Shown here piece by piece: positions 41,199 through 52,800 of a stretch of 64,000 nt of DNA. This DNA comes from Notospermus geniculatus (taxonomy: Eukaryota > Nemertea > Pilidiophora > Heteronemertea > Lineidae), in contig NMRB01000261.1 in assembly GCA_002633025.1 (NCBI GenBank), forward strand, positions 418,492-482,491, in the 5' to 3' direction. Made by a program: the position numbers and the translations under genes. Positions within the stretch are counted from its first letter, which is position 1, and every line of letters starts with the position of its first letter. Under the pieces are notes generated by a model that was not told where the DNA came from, made no database searches, and was given only the letters and a program-made list of their open reading frames with translations.

Positions 41199-43634
41199 AT
41201 GGGTATGTCTGAACGCGAGAAATGCAATTTCTAATCGCAATATTTCATGGCTTATGAAGAGGCATCGAGCGATTTTATTCTGTATCACCGCGAAAAGTGA
41301 CTATCATGATTAGAATCATGGCATTATTTTGGTGTTGTCGAGTTCCTAGGCTGATTTTAAGGGGGTGTTAAGACAGCGTTGCATCTGGGGGCATGATCCG
41401 GCTGTGTGCTTGTTCTGTACATTTTGTACAGAGCAGCAGCATGCATTGGCATGGCGTGATTGTGGTGTGTTGCACTGACCACATAGACGATGTACATGAT
41501 GTGTAGGCCTACAGATCTGTGATTTTAGTTGGGGACCATGTTTACAAATTGGGAAAAATGTGTGCCCATTTTGAAGGCCAACTGCTTCGCACTTATCCAT
41601 CGGGGGTCAAGTCTGGTATAGCGGGCCAAGCCATGGGAAGTGACACATCTCCATACATTGCCGCTTATTCCGTGTACACACATGTACACACTCAGTGCAC
41701 TTCCCACGACTTGGCCCGCTATACCATACTTGAGCCAATAGACTTAGGGACCTGGTCGCAATCACCATGGAATTCAATCATTTGAGCCTCAAAAGTTTGC
41801 AATTTCACGCCAACAGAGTTATGTCGTGGGCGCCGCTGACGTGACATGACGTCGTCATTTGACGCAGTGGTCCCCAACCAACGTCATGGATCTGTAGTGC
41901 ATGTCATGTCGTGAGCTGGTGAGTATTCAGCGAGATCTGCCAACAAATGCAAGGCCGCGCTTTGTTGCTAGACAGAGGGACATTGGACCTGCTGTGCTCT
42001 GGTGCTGGTAGTGGTAAGAAGAAAATAAAATTGTCGCAGAAATGGCCTACCGTGGCGTGGTTTGCACAACGTGAAGCCGTGATGGAGTCGGGGTGTAGAA
42101 ACGTCAAGTCAAGAGTCGTGTGGAGGTCTATTGGCTGAGTGTTGCTGGTGGTCTTTCCTGGGTCGGGTGCTGGATGTCATCTGCCTGGTTTGAGTTATGG
42201 GTGTCGTCTGCTGGTCTATAATAGTATAAAATAATGTCTCGTGACGGTCATGTGCTGTTCCAGTTGAACAGACACCAACAGCATCGGAACTGACATGGTA
42301 CTATCAAATTGTGGGACAAAGGCGCCTTTGTAAAGATTACCACACACAACCCGCATGAGTGCCCAACGGTAGAGTCGGATTACGACAAAAGATTAAGGAT
42401 CAGAGAATTACCACAATCGCACGAGCATGAAATACCCACCCAGCTCCTACAACATGAAATTAATAAACAAAGAAGAACTCGAGTCCAATTAATATAATTA
42501 ATTGGCTGTAGCCTAGGCCTAGTGTTGGTAGGCCTACTCCAGCAGCAAAAACAGGAAGTCCTGCATGCTGGCTGTGACTCTCTGAATATTAGCAAGGTGT
42601 CCCTAGGCCTGGGTCCTCACTCCTCAGGTACTGTGCCCTGGAGATGTTGTAGGGGCCTTCGATTTCTCTAACTAGGCTACCTCATTTACTCAAACAGGTA
42701 TCTCTCGAGATAAGTGGCATAAGAGGAGGAAGACCGGAGGTCGCCGGGAACCCATTCGTAAGAAAAGGAAGTTTGAGTTGGGCCGACCGGCTGCCGGTAC
42801 CAAGGTTGGTATTCGATCACCGAGAAAATACTTGTTCCTATGATTCTAGAGGTGACAGGCACTGATATTGCCACTGTCCACTGAGACTTCCACTTTTGTA
42901 ATTGTTCCAACAGACTTTGCATTTCTGTTCATCTACGAAGTCGTGAAGTACAAATGATGATCAACTTTTTAACACCATCTTTCGGCTGACAATTCGTTGC
43001 TGATCCTCAATACCTGATGTACTTCACACATCGTCTGTGAACTCACAATTCTGTAAATCAGTACNTTACTTTGTTTGCAGACCGAAGCCGAGGATGCTGC
43101 CCTGAATAAGAAGCGCTCCAAGAAGACACAGAAAAAATACGAGGAAAGGAAGAAATACGCGAAGGTTGAAACTGGGATTGAAGAGCAGTTTGCTACTGGC
43201 CGTCTTTATGGTACGTGAAGTCTAAAGAACTGATGACCGGCTCTTCGTCAATTGACAGACTCTCTGGTAGTGAATAAGTCCAATGTCGACTCCCAGAGTT
43301 ACCTGATAACTGGATGTAGTTCATGGTTCTTTTGCTCAGCAGGATGATGAAATTCTTTCGCAGAGTTGTTGGTTTGCCGTCTTGGCTTTACTGCCAGCAA
43401 CAAGGATGCGTTATTGTCATAGTTACACTGACTGCTGGAAAAAAATTGTGGTTCTCCTCGCATGGAGCCTTCAGATGATTCTACTCAATCCAGAGTTGAT
43501 CACTGTTTCCCTTCCTTATTTCAGCGTGTGTAGCATCCCGGCCCGGACAGTGCGGTCGCTGTGACGGTTACATCCTGGAAGGCAAGGAGCTCGAGTTCTA
43601 TCACAGAAAACTGAAGGCAAAGAAAGGAAAGTAA
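41199..43634 (+). CDS. RPS8: Ribosomal protein eS8, central exons missing
   Basis: Exons seen: 41199-41202 (ATGG only), 42698-42804, 43081-43210, 43525-43634. They encode [20 protein letters not shown]... through GRPAAGTK (37 residues), then [20 protein letters not shown]...ATGRLY and [20 protein letters not shown]...KAKKGK (79 residues). A normal eS8 is about 208 residues, so about 92 residues between GTK and TEAE are absent. The 276-bp interval there has no matching frame but contains an n at 43065. All visible junctions are normal and in frame, so loss in the assembly is likelier than a broken gene. Introns host two C/D snoRNAs. eS8 is a small-subunit ribosomal protein. Confidence 0.95.
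41510..41897. mobile_element. TIR element in RPS8 intron 1
   Basis: Ends TACAGATCTGTGATTTTAGT then TGGGGACC, mirrored by GGTCCCCAACCAACG then ATGGATCTGTA. An inner inverted pair GTATAGCGGGCCAAG / CTTGGCCCGCTATAC is also present. Confidence 0.75.
42943..43027 (+). ncRNA. C/D-box snoRNA, U32/U51/snR39-like LSU rRNA guide
   Basis: A perfect 10-bp terminal stem GTGAAGTACA (42943-42952) / TGTACTTCAC (43018-43027) encloses C box ATGATGA (42954-42960), D' CTGA (42986-42989), a C'-like TGCTGAT and D box CTGA (43014-43017). The 13 nt just before D' (CACCATCTTTCGG) are perfectly complementary to the universal LSU rRNA segment CCGAAAGATGGTG. By the D+5 rule this directs 2'-O-methylation of the second A in CCGAAAG. 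From memory this corresponds to yeast 25S A807 (snR39) and the human U32/U51 target. It lies in the RPS8 intron, same strand as its host. Confidence 0.87.
43337..43437 (+). ncRNA. C/D-box snoRNA with LSU rRNA GTAACTATGAC guide
   Basis: Terminal stem CAGCAG (43337-43342) / CTGCTG (43432-43437); C box ATGATGA at 43344-43350; D box CTGA at 43428-43431. The sequence before D (GTCATAGTTAC plus one base) has 11 nt complementary to the conserved LSU segment GTAACTATGAC. Counting five from D points to the second A of GTAAC. It sits in the last RPS8 intron, ending about 87 nt before the 3' splice site. About 100 nt is long for the class but within range. I found no clear D' guide. Confidence 0.75.
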
Positions 43635-43653
43635 ACTGTACAGTAAAATATTA

Positions 43654-43659
43654 AATAAA
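43654..43659 (+). terminator. AATAAA poly(A) signal for RPS8
   Basis: AATAAA 19 bp after the RPS8 stop codon. Confidence 0.75.
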
Positions 43660-46600
43660 AAAAATGCTGTGAAATGACGTTGCTTTTGAGTTGATTGTTT
43701 CTGTCCGAGGACGATGTTGTCTTGTCAGCGAGATCTCCTGTTCAGGACACCTGGTGGTGTCAGGAGGTAGTAACTAGTCTCGAGCAATGTAGAGGCACTT
43801 CATGAAGCCACTATGTACATGCAGATAGAATCAGGAGGAACAACCATCTGCCCGCCCAGATTTGAGTGTGGGCAACAGAGACCCATTGTCCCCACCAATG
43901 ATGGAAGGCAATACCTACATGATGCAGATGTGCTTTCGTGAACATCAGACTCCCCAGTTCACTCTCCTGTTCATAAGTACAAAATTTAGCTGCTACAGCT
44001 GTAGAGCCGGTTTAATTGTTCACCAGTGGAGGTGGCACCCGCTAGCAAGGCCAAACATGCACAACATCTGATCGGCCAGCTCCACAATAGGTGGCAGCAG
44101 TATTCAATTAGAAACTGAACGGTTACAATCCCATGTCAATTTCCACAGCAGTACAAACACCTAATCCAAGGATTGGAGGCTAAATGTTCCTAATTGGATT
44201 ATGAACTGGTTGGGAGGCCTGTACGTGGACGGGGCAAAATTCTACAGTCGATCAAACACAGATCATTTATGACCCGCTCTGGCAAAAGCAGTCGCATGTC
44301 GCTCAGAAGGTGACCCTCAACGAACTAAGAAGACACCAGGAGAGAATGGAAGAAATAGATCATTTCAGACTTCATAATAGACAGACAATACTGAAATTGA
44401 CAAACATTTGGTCTCAATATGCCAAGCTGAGAGCGACATGCGACTGGTTTTGCCAGAGCGGGTCACATATGACACCTTCATGCCATTCCACAGTCATCAT
44501 ACCAACAAGCTGACAACAGCACAACTTAAGATTCCATAATCTTTACTTAATACTCTCATAGTAGTGGAATAATATGTTTGAACACAGACCAATGACAAAC
44601 TATAAATACATCTATGACACAGATGACAGGGATTGGAGTAAAATGAAAACGAAATCACTTGGCTTTTCAAAAAGCACCAATTTACAATGATCTACTTTCT
44701 TCTTCGTGAAGATATCAGGACCTCTTAGTGCTAGCTCCCTGCTTCATCAAGCACGAAGTGACAGAGGGAGCAAGTATCCAGAACCCGATTACCTCAGGAT
44801 GCCTTTCATTGCCAACAAGGCATTCTGCACATCACCTGGTAGCCACCCTTTTCTTATGAATGGCAAATAAAAAGTCACTTTACATCTACATGAACACGAA
44901 CAGGCACAGTCGGCGATTGTTCCTAACAACATCACTGCAAAACGTAATACTAAATAGTACAAACTTGAAAAACCGTTAAAAAATAAAGATACAGCCTAAT
45001 TGCCTAGTTATACATGATGTACTTCGCATATCCATACCACAACCTGAATCTATCTTCTCTTGTGACTAGAGCAGAGGGGACAGGCGATTGAAGTAACAGC
45101 GCAACCGTGTACTACCAAGTACACTTTAGTATGGAGTACAGACATTACTTCTATCAACCATCCCCCCACTGATCACAAGTAGACACTGCCTTTTACATCT
45201 AGAGGGCAGACGGGAATATTTAAAGGGCCTCAAGAGGCAGCTTTTTAGTGCATATTGATATGATTACTAACAGAGAATTGATGGCATGAGGATCCAACTT
45301 GGGCATCATTTTTGAAGTAGAATTCCGTGTATGTCAAATTTTGATTCATAATTCATGAGTTTATGGTTACTAGCGCCATCTGTTGCATAGTGCAAGTACT
45401 GTTAGAGGCCCAATAGCAAGCTGTCTCTAGGGTCCCTTTAAAATTGTTTTGCTAAAGAGCTGTAACTGGAGAAAACATGGGATGCCTTGTAGCTTTGTCT
45501 ACATGTACATGTTCTTGATGATGCCTCCTATACTTTTATAGAAGTTCACTCCAACAAGTGAAATTCTCACCAGAAATTATAAGTCCAAACTAGGCCACAT
45601 CACTCATTTTTCTGCAGGTAGAACTGAGCACCAGGAATGTTTTAGCACTCTCTATCACCTTAACAATATCACAACCAGCCCCAGCTGAGCAAATTGTTCC
45701 AAGTCGCAGAAAATTACCGTAGATGCACCAGTTTGGCCTATCACAGCACAGTTGGACAGGGACTTCATATCAGCTGATCAGGCACAGGCTGTTTTCATAT
45801 TTGAGAGATTAACACACCTCTAACAATTTCACCAAAAGGCCTTGCCTAGCATAGCAAAATTGGTTCATATCTGTCTGCCCATGTTTCATTGGACAACTGC
45901 AACTAAGAATGCCTCAAATATCACTTACCATGAAAGATCTGTACCATGACTTTGTAAAGTGGTAAGAAGGGACAAACACAGACCAGTGACTCTGAATATC
46001 ACTTCCCTCTTTCCACTGTTATCACACGTTAATCTGGTACATCACAATAGCCTCAGGGGGGATCCAGGATATTTTGCAAGGGGGGTCTGAGGATGGTAGC
46101 TACCACTGGCAGCCATGTGCCGGTGCCGAGGGGGGTCTAGGCAAGAACCACGAACAAGGCACATCGTTATCAATATGTCACTAACCTATCACATCCACAC
46201 TTGGGTTACCACATTCACAAATACTCATACATCTGAATTTCACCAAAATCACCTAGTCACTTTTATCACCTAGAATAAGTAGTTACCATATGGACCAAAT
46301 TCACAGAACTTGTTGCTGCTACACATGAGAGTTTTCTTATGTTGAGTTGGTCTACGGGTGACTCAACTGTAGAATTTTCTCACTTAGAGCAGCGTTTTAA
46401 GACTAGCATTATGGTGCACAGCAGCTAGCATTATGGTGCACAGCAGTCATGTGAAGTTGAAGAAACTCACATCCCACTCACGGCCAGACAAAGCCATATT
46501 TGACAATCAGCTGACACCAGTGTCCAACGTCCAGAAGCAAAAAGTTGAGAACAGCCTTTGTACGACATGGTCAACTGCGACGAGACTTGTTTCATATCAA

Positions 46601-46870
46601 CTGTAAGCAACAATACTGCAGGACAACAGTTTGTTTTCATTTGTTTTTACGCAGAGCATTTTCACCATGCCTTTTTATGTACAGGGTATGGAAAAAGTAA
46701 TATCTTTAGGTATTCTCGGATATTTTAAATCTTGAAGCAAGGAAAGCATCAGCAAATCTGACACAATGACGTGACTTCTCAAGATTCAGCACATACATGT
46801 ACAGGTGCATTGCTGTTGCTGAATTCGAGGATTGAGTAGAATTTGAAGACACAATTCTGCCTGCACCATT
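43660..46870. other. Convergent interval between RPS8 and lipin
   Basis: Probably includes the lipin 3'UTR on the minus strand. No supported exon. It contains the TIR element at 44269-44468, a degraded copy of the GAGTTTTCTC family near 46324-46385, and at 46050-46140 a GGGGGATCCAGGATATTTTG-type sequence resembling 1876-1950. Confidence 0.6.
44269..44468. mobile_element. MITE with TATGACCCGCTCTGGCAAAA ends
   Basis: Inverted repeats of about 38 bp: ATGACCCGCTCTGGCAAAAG / TTTTGCCAGAGCGGGTCACA, including GCGACATGCGACTG. 200 bp, non-coding. Confidence 0.8.
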
Positions 46871-49800
46871 TCATTTCTTCTCTGTCTTCTTCTCCGCTTC
46901 TGGAACAAGTTCTACAGTGATGTCAATTTCAGGCAGCGGGTTGCGCCAATATGTGAATGTGCTGAACTCATCCGGGGCGTAGAACTTTGTTGCTTTCCCG
47001 CTTGAGAAATGATGTAGCATCGGGAAGAGGTGGTCAGTGATGTCAGTAAGACTGGTATAGCTGGAAAGAGATGAAAGCTGGGGTTACTTGAGATTGTCAA
47101 TAAGGTGTCATGCTGTCAGAGTGGTGCAGTGGAAACATCGGCACTGACACCTCTGAGGATCTGGGTTTCTCCAGTTTCCTCCTACTGCACACATTGTACA
47201 GCATCCTGGCAGGTACACTACCAAGAAGCAAAAGTGGGTGTGGAGTGCTTCAATAGACTCTGGTCGGATTCTCGGCAACAAAATATTCAACAAATCACAA
47301 AACTCGACAAAAGCATCAATAATCATGGTCTTGTCGTTCCCTCAGATTTATTCAGAACTAAAAACAGTACATGAGTATTTACAGATAATGATTAGGCCTA
47401 CATGTACTTCATAAATTCTAAACAACAAGTCATTCATTTTCACATCACTCGCATCATCAACATTTTATTAAACACAGATAAAACCAAACCGATATATCAC
47501 CAGTATAACAATACTACTACTGTTTTGTTGGCAACAAGACCAACTATAGCACATTACAAAATCACAGTGAGGTCTTATCATATCATATAAAATAATAGTT
47601 TGAATACCGGTAAATCATTCACGCAGTAAAGCCCTGTTTCCACTATAGCGGTTTCCGCCGTGGTTTGCGGCGACGGTGCAGTTTTCATGGGGTTTTGGAT
47701 AATCCTTTGATGGTTACCGGTAACAATTGAAAACTGCACCACTCACCGCAATGGGTGACGGAACCCGCTCCGGTGGAAATGGGCCTTTAGACTAGCTGTC
47801 TCATTTTCTCCCTATTTACATGTACATTAACATAGCTGCCATTAGTACAAATATTGTCAACAAACTTTGTCCTGAGAAGGCCTGACCTGAATGCCTACAG
47901 ATTTTCATACAAAAAAGTTAATACTGTCAGCCAAACAGTCACACTGACTGAGCCCCCCCCCCCCATCACACTTGATCAATCGGTAGAATTCCACTAAACT
48001 TTAATCAGAGCATCATTTATCTTCAAGAGATAAATAGTGTGCCATAACTCACACATGATTCCATAGGAATCAGGTCAATCAGTGCTAAATATAGCACAGT
48101 TAATTTACGCCGGCCACAAATCACAAATTATACAACACCTGATTGTGAACGTGCCTTTGATCACAGATCTTCGCAGACTTGGCCTAGATAGATGCTGTTT
48201 GTTTACTAAAATAACAAGTGCAGGTAGGCCTGATGATTTAATCAAGATAAGAATCTACCGTAACTCTTGCAAAGAACTTTGCCTACATCCAAAGAATTCT
48301 ATTCCAACATTTGCCGACAGAATTCAGGTACTGCGACACTTTTTGAGACTTCAGATTTCCATACAAAAATTTCTTCCTTGAGGAGCATAGATAGGAAATC
48401 ACAGACAATTTGGATGTTACCACCATGAGAACTGTATTGTTCACTTGAGAACAGAATTCTAGTCCAAAATATTCCACAGAATCTTGAAGGAAGGTTCCGA
48501 AGAATTTGAGTCCAAATTTTGTTTCAGATACTCCACAAGTTCTGATTGGACTGAATTTTTTAGACACAATATCCGATATTTCCAAAATTTGCTCTAGTAT
48601 GTCCAAAAGTAATCATCTTGCTCATCGAAGGCCGAGTCCCGATCGAGACTGTTCTGTATGACAATGTTGGAATTGAATTCATCCTTCGGTTTAAGTTTAT
48701 CAGGGAACAAGGAGTCAACGTAAACGCACAAATCTGTGTATCTGCAACAAGTGAGCAACGCATGCAACAACAACGTACCGGTACAAGAGAAAACATGAAC
48801 ATTGGAAGCAAAGCATGCAGGCACAGCGGACACCACTCTATTGAGGACATCTTTTGAACTGACAGATACTGTCCTTAAATTGAAAAGTGTTCTCAACAGA
48901 GAGGTGTCCTTGAAACAGAGGTTTTTCCTGTAAGAGGTCGGGCCACTGAAGAAACTAAGAAGCAACTTGAACGAAAGCCTACTTACGAAGATTGGAATGT
49001 ATGAGTGAGCTCGTGTCGCAGCTCTCCGCGATGGTTGATGGTGAAGATACGAGAAATCGGGATACCCACAGCACGATAGGCCCACACGTCCTGAAGACGG
49101 GAAAACAAATTGGAAATCATTATAATAATCTCTCTGTTGTTGATTCTCTGGACTGTGTTCAGATGCACGTTCAGCAAGGTCACGGTTGTATCGAAAACAA
49201 GGACTTACGTTGATTTTGTTTCCGTAGCCGGCATAGAATGGATTGCGGCTGAGTGGGAAAAGTGCGGCGACATCACGTAGGCAGCCGATCTTGAACTCTT
49301 CAGGTTTTCTTTCAATGACTTCTCTGGAATGAAAGAGCAGAGTCAACGTTTGTTATTCTGTACGTTTTATAGAAATGTGTGAAACCGATCTTAAAAGTGC
49401 TTATATTAACCATTATCTTACCTATGGAAAGCACTAATCAAGGAACTCGGGGACAGTAGCAACGGTCCATCAGGAAGCTGAACGTCGCCCTGTTTGATAC
49501 TACGGAGGTAATCTCTGGTGGCAGTTGATTGGCCGATGGCACGCGCGGAGAGGTAGAGGAATTTGTAACCATTGTCTGCGATCTTGGTGAAGAGTTGAGC
49601 GACACCAGTCTGTGACCAGTCTTTTCCGACCATTGGTAGGAGTTGTCCGAGGACATCGGACCTGAAACGGGAGGCAATCTCGATCAGATGGAAGGACAGA
49701 TTGACTGAGGTGATCAAATCTTCATGAGTACAACCCGGGACTGACCAATTTGGGACCACAATGTGGTGTCCTTTGGCAAAAGTGTCCACTTCAGGCAGTT

Positions 49801-52800
49801 CCACTGTGATCAGGCCAGTGCAAGTTGCCGGTAGAGTACTCCTAGGATTCAGCAACTTATTGAGAAAACCATTTGATAGTCCAGCCAAGGACAACGTATG
49901 TTACTTCAGAGTCTAGAATCACTTACTTCGTGATTGTGCCATCAATATCAGATATGATAACTTTATCATCATAGCGCCACCTATAGATGTGTGAGGTACA
50001 ACGGGTTGTTAACTTGATCAATCGGTAGAATTCCACTAAACTTTAATCAGAGCATCATTTATCTTCAAGAGATAAATAGTGTGCCATAACTCACACATGA
50101 TTCCATAGGAATCAGGTCAATCAGTGCTAAATATAGCACAGTTAATTTACGCTGGCCACAAATCACAAATTATACAACACCTGATTGTGAACGTGCCTTT
50201 GATCACAGATCTTCGCAGACTTGGCCTAGATAGATGCTGTTTGTTTACTAAAATAACAAGTGCAGGTAGGCCTGATGACTTAATCAAGATAAGATAAGAA
50301 TCTAGCTTGCAAAGAACTCGGCCTACATCTGAAGAATTTATTCCAACATTTGCCGACAGAATTCAGGTACTGCGACACTTTTTGAGACTTCAGATTTCCA
50401 GACAAAAATTTCCTCCTTGAGGAGCATAGATAGGAAATCAGACAATTTGGATGTCACCACAGTGAGAACTGTATTGTTCACTTGAGAACAGAATTCTAGT
50501 CCAAAATATTCCACAGAATCTTGAAAGTTCCGAAGAATTTGAGTCCAAATTTTGTTTCAGATACTCCACAAGTTCTGATTGGACTGAATTTTTAGACACA
50601 ATATCCGATATGTCCAAAATTTGCTCTAGTATGTCCAAAAGTAATCATCTTGCTCATCGAAGGCCGAGTCCCGATCGAGACTGTTCTGTATGACAATGTT
50701 GGAATTGAATTCATCCTTCGGTTTAAGTTTATCAGGGAACAAGGAGTCAACGTAAACGCACAAATCTGTGTATCTGCAACAAGTGAGCAACGCATGCAAC
50801 AACAACGTACCGGTACAAGAGAAAACATGAACATTGAAAGCAAAGCATGCAGGCACAGCGGACACCACTCTATTGAGGACATCTTTAGGACTGACAGATA
50901 CTGTCCTTAAATTGAAAAGTGTTCTCAACAGAGAGGTGTCCTTGAAACAGAGGTTCTTCCTGTAAGAGGTCGGGCCAGTGAAGAAACTAAGAAGCAACTA
51001 GAAGGAAAGCCTACTTACGAAGATTGGAATGTATGAGTGAGTTCGTGTCGCAGCTCTCCGCGATGGTTGATGGTGAAGATACGAGAAATCGGGATACCCA
51101 CAGCACGATAGGCCCACACGTCCTGAAGACGGGAAAACAAATTGGAAATCATTATAATAATCTCTCTGTTGTTGAGTCTCTGGACTGTGTTCAGATGCAC
51201 CTTCAGCAAGGTCATGGTTGTATCGAAAACAAGGACTTACGTTGATTTTGTTTCCGTAGCCGGCGTAGAATGGATTGCGGCTGGGTGGGAACAGAGCGGC
51301 GACATCACGGAGGCACCCGATCTTGAACTCTTCAGGTTTTCTCTCAATGACTTCTCTGGAATGAAAGAGCAAGAGTCAATGTTGGTTCATACTGTGTATG
51401 TTTTATAGAAATGTGTGAAACCCATCTTAAAAGTGCTTCATATTATTATTATATTAACCATGCTCTTACCTGTGGAAAGCACTAATCAAGGAACTCGGGG
51501 ACAGTAGCAACGGTCCATCAGGAAGCTGAACGTCGCCCTGTTTTATACTACGGAGGTAATCTCTGGTGGCAGTTGACTGGCCGATGGCACGCGCGGAGAG
51601 GTAGAGGAATTTGTACCCATTGTCTGCGATCTTGGTGAAGAGTTGAGCGACACCAGTCTGTGACCAGTCTTTTCCGACCATCGGTAGGAGTTGTCCGAGG
51701 ACATCGGACCTGAAACGGGAGGCAATCTCGATCAGATGGAAGGACAGATTGACTGAGGTGATCAAATCTTCATGAGTACAACCCGGGACTGACCAATATG
51801 GCACCACAGTGTGGTGTCCTTTGGCAAAAGTGTCCACTTCAGGCAGATCCACTGTGATCAGGCCAGTGCAAGTTGCCGGTAGAGTACTCCTAGGATTCAG
51901 CAACTTATTGAGAAAACCATTTGATGGTCCAGCCAAGGACAACGTATGTTACTTTCGAGTTCAGATTCACTTACTTCGTGATTGTGCCATCAATATCAGA
52001 TATGATAACTTTATCATCATAGCGCCACCTATAGATGTGTGAGGTACAACGGGTTGTTCCCTGATAGGCTGTCGTCACGGAGTACGTCACTTCATTGCGA
52101 CCTTCTCTCAGATTCAATCGTAGCTGTAAAAGAAGCAGAGAATATAAGTAAAGGTGAACAGATACTGTCTTTATTTGAGTCCTGGCTACAATGGTAAAAG
52201 TGAATGGACCAATTCAAGGATAAACTTAGATGTCCTGGCTTTAGTATCCATTGTGGGGTGTCCTCTCTTTTGGCATGGGTAGAATGGAGTACAGGAATGA
52301 TAGGGGCACATCTTACTTCCTTCATTTCCCACACTCACCAGTTGTTCAGACGACAGCCTGACAGCCTTTCGGAATTTCTCTCGGATTTGTTGAGCTGCCT
52401 GGTTTGGTTCGACAGCAGTCTCCTTATCAGAGGAATCGGTCTCGCTCGAGGTACCATCATCCTCCTGGATAGGCCTAGAATGAAAATATCAGAATGATTT
52501 ATAAAACAAACCCACAAGAACAGCAACAGATCATCAGATTCTGTCCCAGACAGAGTGCGGAGGTTAGAAAGAACAGGAGTGACTAATTACTGACTGAATT
52601 TAGTGACCAAGACTTGATAGCATGGCTAATTTACCTTATTTTTTCTTCACGTTTTGCCTTTTGTGGACTGTCGGGAGGAGACGAAGTGATACTGGATGGT
52701 GGACTCTGGCTAATCTCGCCAAGCTCACTCTCCTGAAAGAAAGCACCATAAGAAACTAGAATTGTGAAATTTGCTTGACAGCAAATTTGATGGTCCCNTT

